A stretch of DNA of 9,623 nucleotides from DATKQY01 sp035532475 (lineage in GTDB: Bacteria > Actinomycetota > Acidimicrobiia > Acidimicrobiales > Bog-793), in contig DATKQY010000066.1 of the NCBI GenBank assembly GCA_035532475.1, forward strand, positions 1 through 9,623, in the 5' to 3' direction. Under the pieces are notes generated by a model. It did not search any database. It worked only from the letters and a program-made list of their open reading frames with translations, and was not told the DNA's origin. The position numbers and the translations under genes were made by a program. Of the stretch, positions 1-5,881 are shown in pieces; positions within the stretch are counted from its first letter, which is position 1; each line of letters opens with the position of its first letter.

Positions 1-141
1 CGTTCAACAAGCTCGGGCAGAACACCAAGGCGACGGCCTTCATCTTCCAGTGGCAGGGCGGACAGTTCCGCGAGGTCCTGCCGAAGGAGAAGGGCGGCGT
101 CTCCGTGCTCTACCCCAAGCCGGCCTGGGGGAGCTGAGCGG
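1..141. repeat. Left arm of a perfect 141-bp terminal inverted repeat
   Basis: Bases 1-141 are the exact reverse complement of bases 9483-9623; I compared them base by base and found no mismatch. Position 142 (c) and its partner 9482 (c) are the first non-complementary pair. The repeat consists of the last 44 codons and stop of a LivK-type gene plus four bases, so it is coding DNA and not a transposon end. Because it runs to the window edge, the true repeat probably extends outward into the rest of livK. Confidence 0.98.
3..137 (+). CDS. livK: ABC transporter substrate-binding protein, C-terminal fragment (left copy)
   Basis: This is the 3' end of a gene cut by the window edge: 44 codons, open from base 3, with TGA at 135-137. 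The peptide has the C-terminal pattern of LivK-type (periplasmic-binding-protein type 1) receptors for branched-chain amino acids and aromatic acids: a FIFQWQGGQF strand, a following VLP, and the closing YPKPAWGS. Family recognition rests on this tail and on the identical copy at 9487-9621, which lies directly upstream of livH, the usual livK position. The intact protein would be secreted and deliver ligand to LivH/LivM. Unlike the right copy, it is followed by a hairpin and a catabolic gene rather than by permease genes. The bulk of the gene, including signal peptide and ligand site, is not visible. Confidence 0.8.
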   Translation, partial: FNKLGQNTKATAFIFQWQGGQFREVLPKEKGGVSVLYPKPAWGS

Positions 142-166
142 CACGAACGAGTAGCCAGGAACCTGA

Positions 167-207
167 CGGCACCGCCGCGGCCTCCGCTCGGGGACGCGGC
201 GGTGCCG
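167..207 (+). terminator. Strong GC hairpin after the left livK copy, likely terminator
   Basis: A perfect 13-bp stem, CGGCACCGCCGCG (167-179) pairing with CGCGGCGGTGCCG (195-207), encloses a 15-nt loop. It begins 30 nt after the livK stop. There is no clear T-tract (cctgttcg follows), so it is not a textbook intrinsic terminator, but T-poor hairpins of this kind are common in high-GC bacteria. It would separate livK from the catabolic genes. Only about 46 nt then remain before the ribosome site of the next gene, and I see no convincing -10/-35 pair there, so partial read-through is possible. Confidence 0.55.
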
Positions 208-268
208 CCTGTTCGACGACCCCCACGACCGGCCGATCGGAGCGCCGGACGACGAGGAGACCACGCGC

Positions 269-1372
269 ATGACAAGGAACACACGGCCGCCGGCGCGGGC
301 CGAGACCGTTGGCAGCCTGCTCCAGCCCGAGCGGTTGCTGCACGCCCGGAAGCGGCTCGCCGAGGGAGAGCTGCGACCGGAGGAGCTGTCCAGGATCGAG
401 GACGAGGCGGTGCTCGATGCGATAGCGCTCCAGGAGTCGGTCGGTCTCGACGTGATCACCGACGGCGAGATGCGCCGCACCAGCTGGGCGGCGACGACCC
501 GCTTCCTCTCGGGTATCGCGCCGCGCCCCGGTCTGCGCTCCTACCCGGCGAGCGCCGCCCAGGCCGGGGACGACCCGGTGTTCCCGACCGTCGTCGAGCG
601 GATCGCGCCGCTTCCGGGGGTGCACCTCGGCGAGGAGTACGCGTTCTTGCGGGACCACTCGGACGCTCCGACCAAGTACACGATGGCCGCGCCGAGCTAC
701 CACCGGCGGTACTGGTCCGACGAGGTCTCACGAGGCGCCTACGACGCCTGCGAGGAGTTCCTCATCGACGTCAGGGACTGGTTGCGCGTCGTCGCGCGTG
801 AGCTGATCGAGCAGGGCTGTGGCTACATCCAGCTCGACGCCCCGAACTACGGATCGCTCTGCGACCCGCAGACCCGCCGCTTCCACGTGGAGCGCGGGCA
901 CGACATCGAGGCCGAGATCGCGTTCGACGCGGATCTCGACAGCTCGGTGTTCGAGGGTCTCGACGTGACGAGCGCCCTCCACGTGTGCCGTGGGAACCAG
1001 CAGGGCGGGAGCTGGCACTCGAGGGGCGGGTACTTGGTCATCGCCGACGTGCTCTTCTCCCACCTCGACGTCGACGCCGTCCTCCTCGAATACGACTCGG
1101 ACCGGGCCGGCGACTTCGGGCCGCTCGCGGCGGTGCCGCCGGGGACGGTCGCGGTCCTCGGACTGCTCACGACGAAAGCGGCGGGGCTCGAGGACGAGAG
1201 CGACCTGCACAAGCGGATCGAAGAGGCGGCCAGGATCAGGCCGTTGGCGGATCTCGCGCTCAGCACGCAGTGCGGGTTCGCGTCCGCGGCGAACGCCCCC
1301 ATGACCGCCGAAGAGCAGCGGGCCAAGCTCGCGCTCGTCGCGTCGGTCGCGCACAAGGTCTGGGAGGCATGA
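269..1372 (+). CDS. Single-domain MetE-like (cobalamin-independent methionine synthase family) zinc methyltransferase
   Basis: This 367-residue protein matches only the C-terminal catalytic barrel of MetE, as in YxjG/YxjH-type proteins, core-MetE and epoxyalkane:coenzyme M transferases. The zinc site appears intact: H238-x-C240 in the HVCRGN motif, E274 in LEYD and C335 in QCGF. The E-to-C spacing of 61 equals that of E. coli MetE (E665, C726), while C-to-E is about 12 residues longer. Thiol-substrate elements are also visible: AETVGSL near residue 11, DGEMRR near 65 and QLDAPNYG near 190. The ATG is preceded by GAGGAGA (254-260) at 8 nt spacing. Such enzymes activate a thiol on zinc for alkylation; neither the thiol nor the methyl donor can be read from sequence. 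In this cluster a role in disposing of methyl groups from methoxylated aromatics is conceivable, but that is inference. It is the first complete gene of the + block. Confidence 0.85.
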   Translation: MTRNTRPPARAETVGSLLQPERLLHARKRLAEGELRPEELSRIEDEAVLDAIALQESVGLDVITDGEMRRTSWAATTRFLSGIAPRPGLRSYPASAAQAGDDPVFPTVVERIAPLPGVHLGEEYAFLRDHSDAPTKYTMAAPSYHRRYWSDEVSRGAYDACEEFLIDVRDWLRVVARELIEQGCGYIQLDAPNYGSLCDPQTRRFHVERGHDIEAEIAFDADLDSSVFEGLDVTSALHVCRGNQQGGSWHSRGGYLVIADVLFSHLDVDAVLLEYDSDRAGDFGPLAAVPPGTVAVLGLLTTKAAGLEDESDLHKRIEEAARIRPLADLALSTQCGFASAANAPMTAEEQRAKLALVASVAHKVWEA

Positions 1373-1374
1373 CG

Positions 1375-1545
1375 ATGCCGCCGCCCCGGGCAGCCGGAGC
1401 GCTCTGGGCCGGCCGGCTCCGGCCCCCGTCGACCTGCGGCCCGACAGACCCGGGGCGCGAGCTGCGTGACGCGTTGGACGCCACGAGCACCGCGGAGCCG
1501 GCGTATTCGCCTGCCGACGACCAACGAGGGAGCGCTCTCCGATGA
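1375..1545 (+). CDS. Possible small ORF (56 aa) bridging the methyltransferase and hydratase genes
   Basis: The 169-nt gap between the two flanking genes is spanned by one open frame whose TGA (1543-1545) overlaps the hydratase ATG as ATGA. ATG 1375 lies 7 nt after GGGAGG (1362-1367), a very good ribosome site. An upstream in-frame ATG at 1369 also overlaps the preceding stop as ATGA, but it sits too close to that site. The peptide is rich in Pro, Arg, Ala and Gly, with one Trp and one Cys and no recognisable motif or membrane segment. About 83% of its third codon positions are G/C, which barely exceeds background in such DNA. It may be a real small protein, a coupling leader for the hydratase, or chance. 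I do not recognise it. Confidence 0.3.
   Translation: MPPPRAAGALWAGRLRPPSTCGPTDPGRELRDALDATSTAEPAYSPADDQRGSALR
1393..1423 (+). other. Hairpin between methyltransferase and hydratase genes
   Basis: GCCGGAGC (1393-1400) and GCTCCGGC (1416-1423) form a perfect 8-bp stem around a 15-nt loop. No T-run follows, so it may be an attenuator, an RNA-processing or stability element, or simply a product of high GC content. It falls inside the possible small ORF. Confidence 0.3.
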
Positions 1546-2606
1546 TCATCGACGTCCACGGTCACGTCACCGCGCCCGAGTCGCTCTACGCCTACAAGGC
1601 GGGGCTCCTCTCGCACCGCGGGGCTCACGGACGCGGGGCGGTGAAGGCGTCCGACGACGAGCTGCGCGAGGCGGTGCTCGCCCCGAGCCATTTCGGCGGC
1701 ATCTCGCACCTCGACCACCTCGACCAGGCCGGCATCGACCTCCAGCTCATCTCGCCGCGGCCCTACACGATGATGCACAGCGAGGAACCGGCGAAGCTCG
1801 TCCAGTGGTACACCGAGGAGACGAACAACATCATCCACCGGGTGTCGGGGCTGTTCCCGGACCGGTTCCGTGCGATGGCCGGCATGCCGCAGAGCCCGCT
1901 GACGGATCCGGCCGAGTGGACGGCCGAGCTCCGGCGCTGCGTCGAGGAGCTCGGCTTCGTCGGGTGCCTGCTCAACCCGGACCCGAAGGAGGGGCAGTAC
2001 CCTCCGCTGCCGCCGCTCGGGGACCGCTACTGGTACCCGGTCTACGAGGTGATGTGCGAGCTCGACGTGCCCGCGCTGGTGCACTCGGCCAGCTGCCGCC
2101 CGCCCGCCCGGGAGACGTACAGCCTCCACTTCATCCAGGAGGAGACGGTCAACGTCGCGAGCCTCGTCGACTCCGCCGTGCACCGGGACTTCCCCGAGCT
2201 GAAGCTCGTCATCTCTCACGGTGGCGGAGCCATCCCCTACCAGGTCGGCAGGTTCATCGCCCAGGCCGTCCGCAGGAACCGGGACCCGATCCCCTACCTC
2301 GACCGCCTCCGCACGCTCTGGTTCGACACCTGCCTGTACACCCAGGACGCGATCGAGCTGCTGCTGCGGACCGTCGGCGTCGACCGGTGCCTGTTCGGGT
2401 CCGAGAAGCCCGGTACCGGCTCGGGCGTCAACCCGGAGAACGGGCGGTGGTTCGACGACATCAAGCTGCTCATCGACGACGTCGAGTGGCTGGGCGACGA
2501 CGACCGACGTGCGCTGTTCGAGTCCAACGCCCGGGCGGTCTTCACGCGGCTCGACGCCACGGTCCCGGCGTCGTCGACCTCGGGCGATGGGGCGGGCGCG
2601 AGCTGA
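1542..2606 (+). CDS. ligJ: 4-oxalomesaconate hydratase, LigJ type (amidohydrolase superfamily)
   Basis: The 354-residue protein belongs to the ACMSD-like amidohydrolase family and has LigJ features rather than those of the related decarboxylases. The N-terminus reads DVHGH (H6, H8), followed by RVSGLFPDRF, NPDP, H181 in LVHSASC, H226 in SHGGGAIPY, FDTCLY, and E288 in LFGSE. LigJ of Sphingobium binds zinc through two N-terminal His, one further His and a Glu, whereas LigW and resorcylate decarboxylases carry an Asp at the last position. The reaction adds water to 4-oxalomesaconate, giving 4-carboxy-4-hydroxy-2-oxoadipate, in protocatechuate 4,5-cleavage and gallate degradation. The ATG follows GAGGGAG (1526-1532) at 9 nt. 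The short C-terminal tail after about residue 338 is Ser/Gly/Ala-rich. The cytoplasmic role fits the LigB-type dioxygenase encoded opposite it. Confidence 0.82.
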   Translation: MIIDVHGHVTAPESLYAYKAGLLSHRGAHGRGAVKASDDELREAVLAPSHFGGISHLDHLDQAGIDLQLISPRPYTMMHSEEPAKLVQWYTEETNNIIHRVSGLFPDRFRAMAGMPQSPLTDPAEWTAELRRCVEELGFVGCLLNPDPKEGQYPPLPPLGDRYWYPVYEVMCELDVPALVHSASCRPPARETYSLHFIQEETVNVASLVDSAVHRDFPELKLVISHGGGAIPYQVGRFIAQAVRRNRDPIPYLDRLRTLWFDTCLYTQDAIELLLRTVGVDRCLFGSEKPGTGSGVNPENGRWFDDIKLLIDDVEWLGDDDRRALFESNARAVFTRLDATVPASSTSGDGAGAS

Positions 2607-2661
2607 CGGGCGGCCGGCGTGCTCGGCGGGCCGGCGACAATCGAGGAGGCGGCAGGCGCAC

Positions 2662-4143
2662 ATGGTACGGACCGGTAAGGCATACGTCGACGGGCTGCGC
2701 GAGGAGCGCGAGGTCTACGTCGACGGGACGTTGGTGCGCGATGTCGTCGATCACCCGGCGTTTCGCCGGCCGATCGAGTCGTACGCGGCGCAGTACGACC
2801 TCAAGCACCGGCCAGACCTCGTCGACCTGCTGACCTTCGAGCACGGCGACGGACAGGTCGCCGACACGAGCTTCATGGTGCCCCGCAGTCGGCACGACCT
2901 GACGAAGCGGGGCCGCGCGCTGCGCACGTACTCGACCGCGCACTACGGGTTCCTCGGCCGTCCGCCGTGCGTCCTCGCGTCGATGCTGACCGCGGTCCGC
3001 GAGAACGCCGCGTGGTTCGGCCAGTGGGGCGGCGAGTACGAGGCGAACGTGGCCGCCTACTACGAGCACGTGCGGGACAACGACCTGTTCCTCACCCACG
3101 CGCTCGGAAGCCCCCAGACGGACCGGTCGAGGCCGTCGCACCTCCAGGCCGACCCCGGACTGCATCTCCACGCCACGAAGGAGACGGACGCCGGCCTCGT
3201 CGTGAGCGGCGCGAAGCAGCTCGCGACGGCGGCACCGCTCGCCGACGAGGTGTGGGTGTTCCCGAACACCCGAGGTTTCGTGCCCGGCGAGGAGCCGTAC
3301 TGTCTGGCGTTCGCCGTCAGCACGAGCACCCCCGGGCTCAAGATCCTCTGCCGGGAGCCGCTCGTCCCGGGCGCCGACCGGCGCCTGTTCGACCACCCGT
3401 TCAGCTCTCGATTCGAGGAGATCGACGCGCTGCTCGTCTTCGACGACGTCCTGGTGCCCTGGGAGCGGGTCTTCTTCTACAACAACCTCGAGGCGGCGAA
3501 CACGCTCCGCTCGATGCTCCCCGCAGGGGCGCTGTTCGCCCAGCCGAGCGTCATCACGGGGGCGGTCAGGACCGGCATGGCGGTCGCCCTGCTGACGAGG
3601 CTCACGGAGTCGGTGCAGACCATCTCGTTCCCGAACGTCGCCGAGCAGATCGGCCGCGTCATCGCGATGCAGCAGGCGATCGAGGGCCTGCTCGTCCTGG
3701 CGGACGACCAGGCGTCCGTCACCCCCAACGGGACCTGGGTGCCGAAGGCCGCTCCGCTCCAGGCGTTCAACATCCTCTTCCCCCAGATCGTGGAGGAGAT
3801 CCAGCACATCATGCGGCGGCTGTCGGGAGCCGGCGTGATGCTCACCCCCTCGCTCGCAGACTTCGCCGGGCCGGGGGGCGAGCTCGAGGAGCGGTTCTTC
3901 GTCGGGGCAGGGGTTCCCGGGAGCGAGCGGGTGCAGATCGCCAAGGCCGCCTGGGACTACGCCGGCGACTCCTTCGCCCAGCGCACGCTCCAGTACGACC
4001 AGTTCCATGCCGGAGAGCCGATGTTCTTCGCCGCGAACTACGCCCGCCACGTCGACATCTCGGTCTGGCGAGAGCTGCTCCAGGAGATCCTCGACGCCGG
4101 GGCGGCCGAGCTCGCGCAAGCGAAGCTCGCCGCAGGGGTCTGA
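2662..4143 (+). CDS. hpaB: HpaB-family FADH2-dependent aromatic hydroxylase (two-component monooxygenase, oxygenase subunit)
   Basis: The 493-residue length is typical of 4-hydroxyphenylacetate 3-monooxygenase oxygenase components. Recognisable elements are YGFLGR (95-100), LTHAL (H146), PQTDRS, and the flavin-binding stretch ETDAGLVVSGAKQLATAAP (174-192), then DDVLVPWERVF and the C-terminal helical region. R100 and H146 correspond to Arg100 and His142 of the Thermus enzyme. Its Tyr104, part of the usual GRSPDY motif, is Val104 here (GRPPCV), suggesting a substrate other than 4-hydroxyphenylacetate. These enzymes add a hydroxyl ortho to a phenol using reduced flavin and oxygen. The frame is open upstream to 2221, but ATG 2662 lies after the hydratase stop and follows GAGGAGG (2643-2649) at 12 nt. 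A 6-bp GCCGGC stem lies at 2613-2635 in the 55-nt gap. The reductase gene is immediately downstream. Confidence 0.87.
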   Translation: MVRTGKAYVDGLREEREVYVDGTLVRDVVDHPAFRRPIESYAAQYDLKHRPDLVDLLTFEHGDGQVADTSFMVPRSRHDLTKRGRALRTYSTAHYGFLGRPPCVLASMLTAVRENAAWFGQWGGEYEANVAAYYEHVRDNDLFLTHALGSPQTDRSRPSHLQADPGLHLHATKETDAGLVVSGAKQLATAAPLADEVWVFPNTRGFVPGEEPYCLAFAVSTSTPGLKILCREPLVPGADRRLFDHPFSSRFEEIDALLVFDDVLVPWERVFFYNNLEAANTLRSMLPAGALFAQPSVITGAVRTGMAVALLTRLTESVQTISFPNVAEQIGRVIAMQQAIEGLLVLADDQASVTPNGTWVPKAAPLQAFNILFPQIVEEIQHIMRRLSGAGVMLTPSLADFAGPGGELEERFFVGAGVPGSERVQIAKAAWDYAGDSFAQRTLQYDQFHAGEPMFFAANYARHVDISVWRELLQEILDAGAAELAQAKLAAGV

Positions 4144-4173
4144 CAGGTTTCGGCGACGCACGGTGCAACGGCT

Positions 4174-4179
4174 GGAGGT
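4174..4179 (+). promoter_or_regulatory. Ribosome binding site deciding the flavin reductase start
   Basis: GGAGGT ends 10 nt before ATG 4190. The alternative in-frame GTG at 4163 would place this site inside the gene and has only a weak cagg upstream, so 4190 is preferred. Confidence 0.6.
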
Positions 4180-4189
4180 GGCGCCTGCG

Positions 4190-4768
4190 ATGCTGCGCCA
4201 GGTGGCCGGGTGCTTCGCCACCGGTGTGACGGTCGTGACCACGTCCCACGGCGACGACTGGTACGGGATGACGGCGAACGCCGTGCTCTCGGTCTCCCTC
4301 GACCCGCCGATGGCGCTCGTCTCGATCGACCGCCGGGCGTTGACCGGTCGGATGATCGAGGCGGCGGGGCACTTCTGCGTCAGCTACCTCGCACGCGACC
4401 AGTGGGGCCTCGCCGAGCGCTTCGCGCGTCCCGGCTCGAACGGCCGTGAGCTGTTCCGGCGGGCGGTGGCCGGCCGGTCCGGCGACGGCGACCCGAGGAT
4501 CGGCGGTGCGCTCGGCCAGATCGCGTGCCGCACGGGGACGATCTACCCCGGCGGGGATCACGACCTCTTCCTTGGAGCGGTGGTCGAGCTGTGGTCCGCC
4601 GCCACGGCGCCCGAGCCGCTCGTGTTCTTCCGGGGCGGCTTCCGCTCCCTCGAGCCCGCCGAGCGACGGCCGAGCGCGGTGCCCGGCGACTGGCCGTGGC
4701 TGGAGCACGACCTCGACTGGCCCGACGACCTCGCCGGCGAAGCCCACAGCGGCTTCGCCGGCTGGTGA
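4190..4768 (+). CDS. hpaC: Flavin reductase, HpaC-like, partner of the HpaB-family hydroxylase
   Basis: From ATG 4190 the protein has 192 residues. It shows the flavin reductase-like FMN-binding split barrel: FATGVTVVTT (9-18), GMTANAVLSVSLDPP (26-40), the FCVSYLA strand, GGDHDLFLGAVVE (around 121-133, with H124) and PLVFFRGGFRSL near 146-157. Members of this family reduce FMN or FAD with NAD(P)H and release the reduced flavin to an oxygenase. The gene is 46 nt downstream of the hydroxylase, the standard arrangement of a two-component monooxygenase, so pairing is a strong inference. The C-terminal ~35 residues after the barrel are acidic and Trp-rich (DWPWLEHDLDW) and somewhat longer than in minimal family members. 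GTG 4163 would add nine residues and cannot be excluded. It is the last gene of the + block. Confidence 0.85.
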   Translation: MLRQVAGCFATGVTVVTTSHGDDWYGMTANAVLSVSLDPPMALVSIDRRALTGRMIEAAGHFCVSYLARDQWGLAERFARPGSNGRELFRRAVAGRSGDGDPRIGGALGQIACRTGTIYPGGDHDLFLGAVVELWSAATAPEPLVFFRGGFRSLEPAERRPSAVPGDWPWLEHDLDWPDDLAGEAHSGFAGW

Positions 4769-4855
4769 GCGAGGGAGCCCGCCGGTCGAGGTCGTGCGCC
4801 GTGGCCCGCAGGTGCCCGACCCGGCGGACGCCGCCGACGCCGATCGCCGCCGGCG

Positions 4856-4869
4856 GGGAGCCGGCTCCC
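4856..4869. terminator. Palindrome in the convergent gap, weak candidate bidirectional terminator
   Basis: GGGAGCCGGCTCCC is a perfect 14-bp palindrome; as a hairpin it gives five G-C/A-T pairs closed by a 4-nt loop. It lies in the 117-nt space between two converging genes, 17 nt past the dioxygenase stop. A second 7-bp stem, CCGGCGG (4821-4827) with CCGCCGG (4847-4853), is just beside it. No T-run flanks either. Location is the main argument. Confidence 0.3.
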
Positions 4870-4885
4870 GCGAGGCCGTCCCGGC

Positions 4886-5881
4886 CTACGGCTCCCAGAG
4901 CGCGAACGCGATGCCGGTGCCCGTGCCCGCCGGGGAGCGGTAGCCCGCGATGTAGTCGACGAGACGCATCTCGAGGTCCTCGACGATGCCGAACGCCGCG
5001 ATCCAGTTGAGGATCTCCGAGGTACCCGAGCGGAAGTAGCGGCGTGGCAGCGCGCACAGCCTGGCCGCGTCCCGCGCCTTCATCGCGTCGAGGACGGTGT
5101 TGTCGAACTCCTCGAGGACGACGTAGTGGCTGAGCCCCCCGCTCGCGACGACGGCGACCCGCTCGCTCCCGGTCCACGCGTCGAGGCCCACGCGGAGCGC
5201 CTTCCCGAGCGCGTAGCAGCGGGCGGGGGTCGGAACGGTCGGTCCGTAGAACGTGTTCAGGAAGACCGGCACGATCGGCACCTGTGGGGCGAGGCCGAGG
5301 CGGTGCCTGACGAGCGTGAACGCATGGCCGAGGCTGCGAGTCGGCACCTGTCCCCGCATCTGCGCGATGTCGAAGCCGCCTTCGACGAGCCTGTCGGCGA
5401 GGAACGCGCTGAGCTCCGTCGCCACCGGATAGGCGTCGGGGACCCTTGCATGACGCGCCCACTGCGCGGCCCGGATGCCTGCGGGGATCCTGGCGAGCTG
5501 CTCCGCGCTCGGTGGCAGGTCGATCAGCTCGTCGCCCAGGCACATCGCGATCGCCGGCAGCGCCTCGTCGCCGAACAGCTCGCGCTGGTCGTCGCCGACG
5601 ACGACGACGACGTCAGGGTCCGCGGCCCGCAGCCGCTCGGTGAGGACCGTGAAGGCCGCGTCGGCCCGCTCGCGCTTGCTTCTCCACACCTCCTCACGAA
5701 GCTCGGGCTCGATGGCGGGATCGGCGACAGCGAGCAGCGCCTCGTAGGTGTGGAACTCCCCGTCGGCACCGAGCAGCTCGCTGTTGCGCCGGTCGCGCTC
5801 GGCATGGTCCGGCCAGAGCTCGATCGGCGAGCTGATCTGGGGCGTGTGGGACGAGCCGATCCCGAGCACGATGTCGGCCAT
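4886..5881 (-). CDS. LigB-type class III extradiol ring-cleavage dioxygenase
   Basis: The 331-residue protein matches the LigB catalytic family (protocatechuate 4,5-dioxygenase beta subunit, gallate dioxygenase). Visible landmarks are GIGSSHTP with H12, LGHAF with H186, PTPARCYALGKALR (218-230), VVASGGLSH with H252, and SEILNWI with E289. H12 and E289 correspond to two of the three iron ligands of LigB (H12, E242) and H252 to its acid-base H195. The third ligand, H61 in an NDH motif, is replaced by Q99 in VVGDDQRELF. The H12-to-Q99 segment is about 38 residues longer than in LigB. No LigA-like small domain is present. ATG 5881 overlaps the livF stop as TGATG; GTG 5884 directly before it is possible. 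It likely opens a vicinal diol aromatic ring, feeding the LigJ homologue; the substrate is unproven. It ends the transporter operon. Confidence 0.83.
   Translation of the reverse strand: MADIVLGIGSSHTPQISSPIELWPDHAERDRRNSELLGADGEFHTYEALLAVADPAIEPELREEVWRSKRERADAAFTVLTERLRAADPDVVVVVGDDQRELFGDEALPAIAMCLGDELIDLPPSAEQLARIPAGIRAAQWARHARVPDAYPVATELSAFLADRLVEGGFDIAQMRGQVPTRSLGHAFTLVRHRLGLAPQVPIVPVFLNTFYGPTVPTPARCYALGKALRVGLDAWTGSERVAVVASGGLSHYVVLEEFDNTVLDAMKARDAARLCALPRRYFRSGTSEILNWIAAFGIVEDLEMRLVDYIAGYRSPAGTGTGIAFALWEP

Noticed and set aside
233..240. CCGATCGG palindrome before the methyltransferase gene as an operator
   Set aside because: Eight-base GC palindromes are frequent in this DNA, and no second copy or promoter element supports a binding site.
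1542..2606. Hydratase gene as an aromatic acid decarboxylase (LigW or resorcylate type)
   Set aside because: The N-terminal HxH within DVHGH and the Glu in GSE at the last metal position follow LigJ. The decarboxylases usually show an acidic or different N-terminal motif and Asp in the last position.
2221..2661. Upstream extension of the hydroxylase frame, suggesting a 640-residue fusion protein
   Set aside because: The extension overlaps the conserved hydratase coding region in another frame, its composition is Ser/Arg/Thr-rich noise, and ATG 2662 gives a family-length protein with a ribosome site.
1260..2663. Long open frame on the - strand (467 codons) opposite the hydratase gene
   Set aside because: It lies antisense to a recognisable conserved protein, has a biased Arg/Val/Asp/Glu-rich composition with no domain, and is typical of high-GC antisense frames. 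The same reasoning removes 2542-4242 (-), 728-1549 (-), 3842-4747 (-) and 7885-9006 (+).
4163..4189. GTG 4163 as start of the flavin reductase
   Set aside because: It lacks a good ribosome site, whereas ATG 4190 follows GGAGGT at 10 nt and still includes the whole conserved barrel. It is not fully excluded.
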